Assembly: GCF_000143535.2 (NCBI RefSeq)
Contig: NC_037315.1
Coordinates: 62,001 to 126,000, forward strand
Length of the DNA stretch: 64,000 bases
Source of the DNA: Botrytis cinerea B05.10
Taxonomy: Eukaryota; Ascomycota; Leotiomycetes; Helotiales; Sclerotiniaceae
Direction: 5' to 3'
The notes under the pieces were generated by a model, which saw only the letters and a list, made by a program, of their open reading frames with translations, did no database searches and was not told the DNA's origin. The translations under genes and the position numbers were made by a program. Position 1 is the first letter of the stretch, and the number at the start of each line of letters is the position of its first letter. This document shows, piece by piece, positions 55,421-64,000 of this stretch.

Positions 55421-57350
55421 ATTTTCTCTTTGGGGTATCGCTGGCTGAGAAAAATGTGTAACTTAAGTGCAGTGAGATATGTGACGTAGTGAGAGTAATG
55501 ATTGAAATTTTTGGTTAAGTTGTTCAAAGTTGTTAAATCTTGAAAGATAATAATATCGATCTATGTCTGGACGAAGCCTTATATGTCTATGTAGATGAAC
55601 ACTGTACGGCCCCCGATTCCAGACACAATTTTTATACTGCGGTAAATATCTATGAATTCATTAGCGTAAACTATAGATCTATGGTAGCAATGATATCGTA
55701 CAGCGCCTTAGCAAAATTGGCGTGCGAATTAGAAGAACGTTTGTGGATGTAGAGAGACATATAAGACTCTACAGTACGCGCTCATCTCATCATAAATGTT
55801 TATGGTAGCATATAACTACGGCTATAGAGTTGCTGTTGTAAATCAAATCTTTCAGTCAATTGGAATGTCATAAAGACCAAGAAAATTGTCGATTCATGGT
55901 CGCTTACGAGTAATTTTGAGATGACCTTACACCATTGCCATACAAGACGTCTTGTTCCTGTCACTTGAGTTGGACCCTTAACTGCTTAACTACTTTGGAT
56001 TCTTTCCATATGTTTCTTCATTGGTCTTATTTATTCCTAGGGCTCGATAGTTAGGAAAATGCTCTAGGTTCTATAAAGCTTGAATGTATTGTTTGATAAG
56101 ACCACAGAAAGATAAGCCACAATTTGAAGTTATTCGAAGGTCTCTTTCTCTGAAGGAAATAAAAAATAAAAAACTTTAGAGTGGTAAAGTCACGCATCAT
56201 TATTTCCATATACCTGCTTTTGCTACCCAAGATTTATCATGCCATACAATAGACCTCAAACTAGCTCGCTGATTCAACAAATTGATGCTCTAGAATATAT
56301 CTAAATGCCTAGAAAGACATGACGTATCGATCAGAAAAGGGCCGTCGGAACAATTCAGCTCGTTTTGACTTTGATTTGTGCAAAAGATACACTGGGTGAC
56401 TATCATTCGGTAAGTATATCTCCTTATATCCATCCGATTGTTCCAGTATGCGTCTTGTCGAATTTTCGGATAATTAGATTAGCTTATCAACGCCGATATG
56501 TGTAAAGAGTCAATTGAAGCACAAATTTTGATTCGGATAAATGCCAAGAAAAGTATAAACTCTTCGTTGAAATGATTGCTGTTCTTATTGCTCATCTCGA
56601 CGCTGATAGTATGGAAGATTAGTTGGATGCTATTAGTCTGTAACACAAAAATTATGCCTCAACCTGACCTGGAGGCTCAATCATCTATAATTCGGCATAT
56701 AGATACCTGTAACATTTGAAGACGGACCTTTAAATTTTATAGCGAGATAGTCATTCTAGAGCACTTGTTTTTGGACAGCGAGCTTTCAGATCTTAGCTGC
56801 GATCAGATATACGAAAGAATTCTTTCGAAACTAGGCACTTTAGTTAAAATATCCGAACATAATTTTCGTGAATAGTTCTAGGAGTACTTAACCCAGAAAA
56901 ATTTGAGTCCCCTGGCAGTAACTAGCAAACTCATTTAGATGACCCCGCATTTCGCTAACAGTTTTCGCAAATGTGATTGGCCACTTCTAAAAAGTTGTGT
57001 GATTGGCTAGCAAGATCCTCCCCTTTACAAAATTTGGCTCAGGACACTAATAAAAACAAGTTAGTGAAGGGACTCCAATGAACTGGGAGTGTTTCTGATA
57101 GAAAACATTGCTCAAGGTCTAAATTGCTGCAGGCCAAGGTTGTTAACCTTAGAGCGAAGAAGGATCCCATTCGCCGAGGAGGAAAAAGTATTCTGCACTG
57201 TGATTGGCGGATCAGTCCGGAAAGATTGGGGTAGGCATCAGCTTATCTTTCAATTCTGCGACGACATTCAACAACAGTTCTAACATCACACCCAAATATC
57301 GAATATCGAGTGGTGGTGATCGATGTCATTACCCCAAAGTTAACTCCGAA
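55421..57350. other. Intergenic region
   Basis: About 1.9 kb between divergent genes. No gene recognised. The sequence immediately before 57351 is the promoter region of the acetyltransferase. Confidence 0.4.
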
Positions 57351-58130
57351 ATGTCATCACCAATCTCCAGCCCAATTCTTTCACTCGCAGAAATTCGAGA
57401 TGCCCGTGAACTTGCTGCTATTACGACCAGTGCTTTTGAAGTTAGCGACACTATATATCCGATTACATGGGGAAACACCGATCCTGGGGCTCACGATACC
57501 GCTGTAATGTTGTTGTTCAATCCGATGCAGAGTGAAACTATAGTTACGTGGAAGGTAGAGATTGATGGGAAGATTGTGGGTTATGCTCGGTGGTCATTAC
57601 CTGAGATTTGTAAAGTCACAGAGGGCAATGCGGTTGGAAAAAATGGTGAAGATGATAAAAGCGCCTCAGCACAACACAAGAAGAAGGTAGAGGAGGGATG
57701 GAAGACACCTGATGGTATGAACTTTGATTTATTCATAAAAAAGGTGAAGAGTACGGTTCAGTGTAAGAAACGTGATTGTAATGCAGAAAAAGACATGTGT
57801 AAGTGAATCACTCGTCTCTTTTGGCTTTCACATCTTTTCCAGGTTTTAACGTACATTGCTTACCGTCTAGTTCTTCATCTCTGTTTCGTTGATCCAGCGT
57901 ACCACAAACAAAAAATAGGAAATTTGTTACTGCAGTGGGGACTGAGTACGGCGGATAAAGAAGGCAGAAAAATATATTTGGTTAGCACTCCCCAAGCCAG
58001 GGTTTTCTATGAGAAGAGTGGATGGCTCGTGAAGGAAAATCTAGCGATAAATCTAGAAGTATATGGGGGAAGAGGAATTTATCAACGGAGTTGGATGATC
58101 AGGGAAGCTCGAGACAAAGAGGGCTTGTAG
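57351..58130 (+). CDS. GNAT-family N-acetyltransferase, 235 aa
   Basis: Acetyl-CoA-dependent acetyltransferase of the GNAT fold. Two exons, 57351-57798 and 57871-58130, with a 72-nt intron (GTAAGT...CGTCTAG). Signs: an N-terminal helix-strand start (EIRDARELAAITTSAFEVSD), a beta-4-like strand IDGKIVGYARWSLPE, and the acetyl-CoA binding motif spanning the intron, LHLCFVDPAYHKQKIGNLLL, followed by QARVFYEKSGW, which is the usual Y-x-K-x-GF/W end. A Lys-rich insert (DDKSASAQHKKKVEEGWK) lies between the two halves. Start chosen at the first ATG in frame. Substrate cannot be predicted; many fungal homologues with this shape are uncharacterised. Confidence 0.88.
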
Positions 58131-58759
58131 GTCTTTGATTGTGTATCTTTATGCATCCGGGTTCGCCATTGAATTTTACAAGAAACTAAACCTGCTGATG
58201 ATGTGTTTCAAGCGTGTAGATCTTCTGGTTCGTCTATTCAGATTACCTGCTACCATTCATTGACTCAGTAGAGCTCCAATGATGACAGAAAGAGAAACCT
58301 AAGACTCAATCCATCAACGATATATTTACCACAATATGTTAGCGAACGAAGCAGGCATGAATCATCTGAATGGAGAAATATCAGAACTGCTAAGATCTCA
58401 ACAAGTTGCCCACCAGAGCTGAGAGAGGAAAGACAGTATGTTACAATGATATCACCAGGAGCGACCAATAATCTAGTGAATGTGGAATTTCGGCGGAGTT
58501 GGGGCTCAATATTACGTGGCACCAATTTACGGAGAAAGTTTGACTAGGTATCGATATTTGATGAACTAATAAGTAGATGCAAACCCTTGTCTGAAATAAA
58601 CAAATAATTGAAATATTACTCTGTTGAATGAAAAAAGCAAGAAATCGGGCAAATAGAATAAACCACCCATACAAAGACTTCAATCCTCCAGATACGTTCG
58701 AAATCATGACCTCATCTAGAAATCCAATTCAAACTTATACTCAGAAATCTACAAAAGAT
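58131..58759. other. Intergenic region between convergent genes
   Basis: About 630 bp. Open minus-strand frames at 58265-58707 overlap each other without motifs; not annotated. Expected to contain two 3' ends. Confidence 0.4.
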
Positions 58760-60157
58760 TCAATACACCTTTTCCTTTATCAACGCCTCAAGCTTGCCAC
58801 AATGAGTCGTTTCTTTCAAGGATCCCCTATTTTCTCGTTCCCAAATACATTTATGAACCTTCCAAATTGCTCTCGGACGATTTGGGTGACCTGGGAATAT
58901 TGAATCGAAGTTATGATGAAAGGCCAGATCTCTGAGTGCTTTTTCTAATTTATCAATGTAACATACAGTCGATGAAAGCTCCTGAATTCCATTCTTCTCA
59001 TCCGAAAAATCATAAACGAGTTCTGAAACCTGTTTCGTAATGTCGACTAGTGCTTGCTGAAATTGGCGGACTGAGTTGGGCATCTCCACTTCACGCACAT
59101 TTTCACCGGCCGCAAATTCATTATCGAGCCAATAGGTCATATAACCGATTGTATCATTGTCATGTCCTCTTCCAGCTCTGCTGTTTGAGCGTGTAATAAA
59201 TGGAAGCATTCTTAAAATCTCTGAGCGAGGTACAAATGCAGGATTTGTCAAATTCTGATCTGTCAAGACTTTGTAAATGCCAAACTCTACAGTGAATCGT
59301 AGCGCTCGACTTGCATCTTTGACCTCTTCAAACTTGGGCAACAATTCATTGCCTGTCTCGATGACTTCATGTAACCCCACGGATTTTTTCAGATGGGAAT
59401 TTGACTGCGGTAGCACATATCCTTTTTGTAACCCTTTCAGATATTCAATGAATATTTGTCTAATCAGTCTTGATCTTATCGGCTTCTTGGAAAGATATCT
59501 CCAATAGAAGCGGTTGATTATCCGTTTTTTGAAATTTGAAGTTTTGACGAGTCCAACATCAGAAATAAGTTCGTTCAAATCCTCTATCACGGCATTTGTG
59601 AGTAGCATTGCATCTTCCGTGTGTCGGCGAACCAGATCATAATATGCCATATATTCATGATATATCTCGTCAGCATCAGCTTGTACATCCTCAAATAGTT
59701 TCGGGAATTGGCGGCCTTGCGGGTAGTCTGGCATCTCATTAATGTACCTGTTGAAAGTCAAAAGCGTGTTGCCTGGAAATGTATCCAATCGTCCCCGAAA
59801 TATGTCTCCTTCCTTTTTGGTTGCGTTGTACGTGATATCCTTGTATAACAACGGAATTGCAGATACACAACTTGGGGTGATGAGTTTGACATTGTAACCA
59901 CTTCTGAGTAGTTTCTCATGATGGACCCATCGGGTCATATAGGGTATCATATATGCCCAATTCAGAAACAAAATCAGCAGAAGGAGTCCTATCCACATCA
60001 TCAGAGTTGCGTGAGAGCCTTCAAGCGATGAGCCGCCGGAGCCAACAGGGTCTGTTTGTTTGCCGTCATCTGAACTAGAATCAGACTCACTTGCACTTGC
60101 GCTTGGGGCTCGTCCCTTGCGTTTGGGCTCGATCTCTCGAAGGTTTTTGGTGGGCAT
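58760..60157 (-). CDS. Single-pass membrane protein of unknown function, 465 aa
   Basis: No family recognised. The first ATG in frame is at 60157; upstream in-frame codons lack ATG. Residues 1-50 are basic then Ser/Asp-rich (PKRKGRAPSA, ESDSSSDDG), residues about 52-72 form one membrane span (LMMWIGLLLLILFLNWAYMI), and the remaining 390 residues are soluble with a mostly helical look: long charged segments, GRLDTFPGNTLLTFNRYI, NRFYWRYLSKKPIRSRL, YDFSDEKNGIQEL. No signal peptide. Likely N-in/C-out type II orientation, with the large domain in the ER lumen or cell exterior, or else an organelle membrane. Single uninterrupted exon. Confidence 0.8.
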   Translation of the reverse strand: MPTKNLREIEPKRKGRAPSASASESDSSSDDGKQTDPVGSGGSSLEGSHATLMMWIGLLLLILFLNWAYMIPYMTRWVHHEKLLRSGYNVKLITPSCVSAIPLLYKDITYNATKKEGDIFRGRLDTFPGNTLLTFNRYINEMPDYPQGRQFPKLFEDVQADADEIYHEYMAYYDLVRRHTEDAMLLTNAVIEDLNELISDVGLVKTSNFKKRIINRFYWRYLSKKPIRSRLIRQIFIEYLKGLQKGYVLPQSNSHLKKSVGLHEVIETGNELLPKFEEVKDASRALRFTVEFGIYKVLTDQNLTNPAFVPRSEILRMLPFITRSNSRAGRGHDNDTIGYMTYWLDNEFAAGENVREVEMPNSVRQFQQALVDITKQVSELVYDFSDEKNGIQELSSTVCYIDKLEKALRDLAFHHNFDSIFPGHPNRPRAIWKVHKCIWERENRGSLKETTHCGKLEALIKEKVY

Positions 60158-61101
60158 TGAAGAAGTAGTGAAGCTTATGCGGCTCAAGTATTATGTATTA
60201 AACTTTACAGCTTTTAGCTGTCTACGAGTTGACGGTAGACTTGAATGAATCGTTGATAATGTGCCAGGAGAATTTTGTGTATGTGATGGCAATCCGTTGA
60301 AGTCAAAGGTTGATCGTGAGCGTAGAACATTACAAACTTTGTTTTTTTTTTCATAAAATCTTCTTTGAATGATACCGGAAGAAGGAGCTTAGGACGTTCT
60401 TTGTCGAAATCGACGAGAATTTCAGAAAAATTCGAAAAGTTTCCATTGTTACGTTGTGCGCTCGGATGTGACAAAGAGACAGTTGTTGAGATAAAGAAAC
60501 TCTATACCTTTTGGCAACTGTGATAAAAGACGAGCTTCCAAATTTAGGAACCTCGATCGTCGAAGGCCCAAGAAATAGACAGCCTTTGGTCTGAGTCAAA
60601 TTTTGTATCACAAGCAATGACTATCACAGAGTTGTTTAAAACTAGGTAGGTTCTTGAAGAAATTGACACAAGGAAGTAAGAAGAAGGACATTTGAAGAAA
60701 TTCGGATTTTTCCACAGTCCACAGAGAAGCCTCCTCTCAATCCTGTGCAAGAATTAGTTTATGGGAGGTTGTACCATTATGCTATGTTAAGTAGATTCTT
60801 CTGTTATGGAGCTATCTTATTGCCGCAAATACTCCCCTTTTGAATAGACTGTTAAACGTAAGACTATATCTTCACCACGAGGCACAGAACAGAACAAAAG
60901 AAGTCGTGGTTTATTTTAATTTTCATTAATTCGAGGGAAATACTTACTTGTAATAGAGGAGATCTGAAAATGAATGATGTTGAAATAATCAGACGTAGAA
61001 GAAATTAGTTTCAGGTCAATCAAATATCGAATCCATGCAGCTGAGATTTATTAGCCATTCGTGAAAAAGATATAGCTCTCGCGCAGAATTGAACCACAGT
61101 C
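60158..61101. other. Intergenic region
   Basis: About 940 bp. Minus-strand frames at 60214-60750 overlap one another and show no motif. Promoter of the gene at 60157 and 3' flank of the SprT-like gene. Confidence 0.4.
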
Positions 61102-62058
61102 CTAGGTGCTGAAACCGATGTCCCTGATCAACTTTCCCTCATCGAATCCCCATCTACTCACGTCGATCTGTCCTTTCCAATCCGGCTTATCGCATAGCTC
61201 ATGCAGAAGACTGTAATATCTACCCATATTTAAGTTGAATCCTAAGATATCCTTCTTTTCTGCCATTAACTGGATATCGAATGCTAGTTCCTGGAACATG
61301 ACTCCGTGTCTTTGCGTTCCCAGTTGCTCCAAAGATCCATGGTTACAACAGCGTCCAACACAACTGTATATGTGGAAAAAGGCATGACACATCTCGTGTA
61401 CTAATATACCAAATAACTTTTTCAATCTTTCTCCATTGAGCGGCTCAACCTCCGGTCCAACAAAGATGGTGATGGTGCTCATTGGCCTGAAGCGGCATTG
61501 AATAACATCTTTTCTACCTCTCCTGTAAACGGCCTTGGATTCTTGAGACGCGTGTCCTTGACAACCAGGGAGAGTGTTGCCGGGTAAGGAAGTAGTCAGG
61601 ATGATGTATTCGGTCAACGTACCCCCAAAGAACAAGTCATCGAATATGTGAAAGTATTTTTCCAGGATGGTTTTCGTTGATACGAGACGAAGATGATTTG
61701 GGGTGTTGAGGATATCAACCACCTTCCACTTCACAATCGCCTCTTTCTGGAGAGGACTTAATTGTGAATCTGGATTGATATGTTTCCAGACGGCGCCTAC
61801 AAGACTTGTAGGTCGATGCTTAAATACTTTTAGGCGATTTAAAGTCAAAGGTCGACGAAAAAATAGTCTCCCTGAAAGATACCCCAGCTGGGCATTTGCT
61901 CGTCGAATAGTCAAAGAATGCGGAAAGTAATTCGCATCTCTGTCTTGAGCGAATTGCTCTAGTTCAGGCCGGCTTTTACGAAGTACTTCGCCGTCACATC
62001 CTGTCACATTTGTTCCTCTGCCGATTCCATTTGATATTTTTGAAGGTATTTGGCCCAT
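61102..62058 (-). CDS. SprT-like zinc metalloprotease domain protein, 318 aa
   Basis: Single exon, ATG at 62058. The zinc site is plain: ILVHEMCHAFFHIY at residues 218-231, giving HExxH at 221-225, with Cys/His residues just after (CVGRCCNHGS) and a second His region TQRHGVMFQELA near 249-260, the arrangement of the SprT-like family. A preceding strand, MSTITIFVGPE, fits the edge strand of the fold. SprT-like proteins include Spartan/Wss1-type proteases that digest DNA-protein crosslinks, but fungal members of this size are mostly uncharacterised. The start MGQIPSKI has Gly2 and Ser6, matching the N-myristoylation consensus, so membrane attachment is possible. No other domain seen. Confidence 0.88.
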   Translation of the reverse strand: MGQIPSKISNGIGRGTNVTGCDGEVLRKSRPELEQFAQDRDANYFPHSLTIRRANAQLGYLSGRLFFRRPLTLNRLKVFKHRPTSLVGAVWKHINPDSQLSPLQKEAIVKWKVVDILNTPNHLRLVSTKTILEKYFHIFDDLFFGGTLTEYIILTTSLPGNTLPGCQGHASQESKAVYRRGRKDVIQCRFRPMSTITIFVGPEVEPLNGERLKKLFGILVHEMCHAFFHIYSCVGRCCNHGSLEQLGTQRHGVMFQELAFDIQLMAEKKDILGFNLNMGRYYSLLHELCDKPDWKGQIDVSRWGFDEGKLIRDIGFST

Positions 62059-63141
62059 CGTGCGAGGTTTTCCGATGAATTCTGAATAAAGGTCAATATT
62101 TGGAAAATCTTGTGAGGTTTTCTAATGTCATGGAATTGAAGAAATCGTGTCTGGCCAGTACGTGTGGTGATAAATATAGCAAATGCCACCACTAGGGATG
62201 ACTATCTTGAGCATTAGCAACCATAGTAACCGTAGGAATAAACCCGTTCAAGGTGATGGATCTCCTTCCCAGCCGTACTTGAGAAATGACATACGATGTA
62301 CGGCATCTCATGATTGCAACACTATTCAGATTTGGACATCCAACGAACGACTAAGAGCATATACTTATATTCCATGCTAGGACTGACAGCAAGGTAAAGA
62401 TTCAACTCCATAAAGACACGAACAAAACCAGAATAAGTCAATAGATAAGTGGACATCGAATAGCTCAAAAATTTGCGCATCATACCTAAGGTTGAGCAAC
62501 ACCGGACAACGAATCAAACTCATGCTTTCAACAACCCCAAACCCCCGTCTTCTCTTCCAAAACGAAGGAATTTCATTATGCATTTGAAAGGGTAAGATCA
62601 ACATTTCTACTGATGTCCTCCGTTAATAGTCCGGATAGAAGACGAATTTTCTATACTCCCCAACATGACCAGATTCCGTAAGAACCAAATAGTCATAAAT
62701 ATAGCTGCACTACTGACCTACATCCCTTTAGTAGATAGTATAGAGGTCAGGAGGCTTTCTGTGGCACCTTCAATATCCTATCACTGATCGGTGTTCTTGA
62801 CACGGATCTCATGGGCCAAAATTGATATATCCATAGATGTGTTTGCTTCGATTTGCTTTTTAATTTTAGGATCGTTCGTACTAGTCTTGTTACATGTGAC
62901 TCTCAGAACCGACATCAGACCTGGAAGCAGGTAATGTGCCAAGTGCATGCGTCAGAGCCTTGTACTCAATTTGTTCGCGATGGTGAGAAATATTGTGAGC
63001 AGCATTCCCAGCGGCGAGAGCCCAAGATTTAAAACTTTTGTCATTGATTTTGTCTATCATTCTCAAGAGGCAGAAAAACGCATACTTCTATAGTTTTATA
63101 AAGGATCTAACATCTTGACATCATAAAAACTTTTAGGGGAA
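62059..63141. other. Intergenic region
   Basis: About 1.1 kb without a gene I can support. Short frames only. Confidence 0.4.
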
Positions 63142-64000
63142 TTAGTTTGAAGGGGCTGCGAGGTTTCCTCTAACACCTCCCTTCTCTCCGACTTCGCGTG
63201 CAGTAACAGTGACTGACAAATCCTTGCTAATGTTGATCATGACTTCGATCTTGCTACCCTTCTTAACACCTCTAACTGCGGCTTCTGCAAGAACATTTCC
63301 GACCTTCCAGATTTTCTCACGTTGCTCTTCTTCTTCCTCTTCGCTATCATCATCCTCAGAATCATCAGAGTTTGCATCCTCAACCTTGGCCTCAGTTGTC
63401 TTAGGTTTTGGCTCTGGCTTAGTGACCTTGATGTGAGATCCACCCTCGACAATCTTGACTAAAACATCACCACCTTCTTTAGGAGCGGCAATTTCGACAG
63501 TTCGGCGGGCTGGGACAGCAGTTTCGGCAGCAACAATTGGTGTGAAAACACCCTTGTCAGTCTCTCCGGAGATGGAAAGAACTCCAATGGCGTTTGTAAG
63601 GTGCTGAACAGTAGTGACGGCAGCGTGAGTAGATTGCTCAATATCTTGAGCATCGAATTCTTGAATGAGAGATGCTTGAAGAGCAGCTCCACGGGCTTGC
63701 AATTCGGAGGGGTTGATTGCGGTAGGGCTGGTGGATGGAGCAAGAACTGTAGCATTTGGGTAGATGTATTGGACGTTGGATGCGATTTTTGGGGTGTGCG
63801 ATGTACCACCAGAAAGGATGACCTCGTCAATTTCCAAAGCATCCAATCCAGCCTTCTTAACAACACCCTCAATCAATCTGTTGAATCCTTCAAAGACCTT
63901 GCGTCCGATAGTCTCATATCTAAGTCTGTTAATGGTAGAAGAGAAATCAATACCCTCTGCCAAGCTCTCAACACTGAAGTTGGAGTTTTGTCCGATACTG
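63142..64000 (-). CDS. SSZ1: SSZ1-like Hsp70 of the ribosome-associated complex (3' part)
   Basis: C-terminal part of an Hsp70-like protein; the gene runs off the right edge, so the start is outside the window. The visible frame reads SIGQNSNFSVESLAEGID, then INRLRYETIGRKVFEGFNRL, the ATPase-lobe motif DEVILSGGTSHTPKIASNVQ, and RGAALQASLI, then a substrate-domain-like region with the acidic stretch NSDDSEDDDSEEEEEE. The combination ESLAEGIDF, a shortened peptide-binding domain and absence of the EEVD-type tail points to SSZ1 (Pdr13), which pairs with zuotin on the ribosome. It ends VRGNLAAPSN at the stop at 63142. No intron in the visible part. Confidence 0.9.
   Translation of the reverse strand, partial: SIGQNSNFSVESLAEGIDFSSTINRLRYETIGRKVFEGFNRLIEGVVKKAGLDALEIDEVILSGGTSHTPKIASNVQYIYPNATVLAPSTSPTAINPSELQARGAALQASLIQEFDAQDIEQSTHAAVTTVQHLTNAIGVLSISGETDKGVFTPIVAAETAVPARRTVEIAAPKEGGDVLVKIVEGGSHIKVTKPEPKPKTTEAKVEDANSDDSEDDDSEEEEEEQREKIWKVGNVLAEAAVRGVKKGSKIEVMINISKDLSVTVTAREVGEKGGVRGNLAAPSN

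Noticed and set aside
58265..58707. Overlapping minus-strand frames downstream of the acetyltransferase
   Set aside because: No motif, mutually overlapping, located in the expected 3' untranslated interval between convergent genes.

Overview
The window reads as nuclear DNA of a filamentous ascomycete (Pezizomycotina). Genes carry short GT-AG introns of about 45-100 nt with CTAAC-like branch sites, base composition is moderately AT-rich, and the gene content is typical: heterokaryon-incompatibility (HET) protein, OPT transporters, LaeA-like methyltransferase, SSZ1. A leotiomycete of the Sclerotiniaceae (Botrytis/Sclerotinia-like) is my best guess; this is inference from overall look and not from a marker gene. 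I saw no rRNA, convincing tRNA or CRISPR.

Layout. 0-12 kb: hypothetical and decayed genes, including a membrane-anchored protein, a HET-domain pseudogene carrying several in-frame TAA stops, and a 475-residue single-exon protein of unknown function. 12-18 kb: mostly non-coding, with one short inverted-repeat element and an intact phytanoyl-CoA-dioxygenase-family gene. 18-32.4 kb: a metabolic and transport block on the plus strand, with two different oligopeptide transporters (seven exons each), a peroxisomal-type acyl-CoA/4-coumarate-CoA ligase (seven exons) and a sugar/quinate-type MFS transporter (two exons). 33-40 kb: a LaeA-like methyltransferase whose 5' exons do not join in frame, then three small secreted proteins on the minus strand and an amino-acid-permease relic. 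43-55.5 kb: three minus-strand paralogues of an unrecognised, disordered, basic protein family that share a C-terminal motif and an intron at the same codon and phase. A 1.84-kb, extremely AT-rich TA-flanked transposon has inserted into the last codons of the middle paralogue. 57-64 kb: GNAT acetyltransferase, single-pass membrane protein, SprT-like metalloprotease with a myristoylation-type N terminus, and the 3' part of the Hsp70-like SSZ1 gene running off the window edge.

At least four DNA-transposon copies are supported by terminal inverted repeats: TA-flanked at 26439-26800 and 49023-50859, TAA-flanked Harbinger-type at 47178-47522, and a probable hAT-type at 13204-13650. The transporters, ligase and dioxygenase are not arranged as an obvious biosynthetic cluster: there is no polyketide synthase, peptide synthetase or pathway regulator among them. 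The least explained item is the three-paralogue family.
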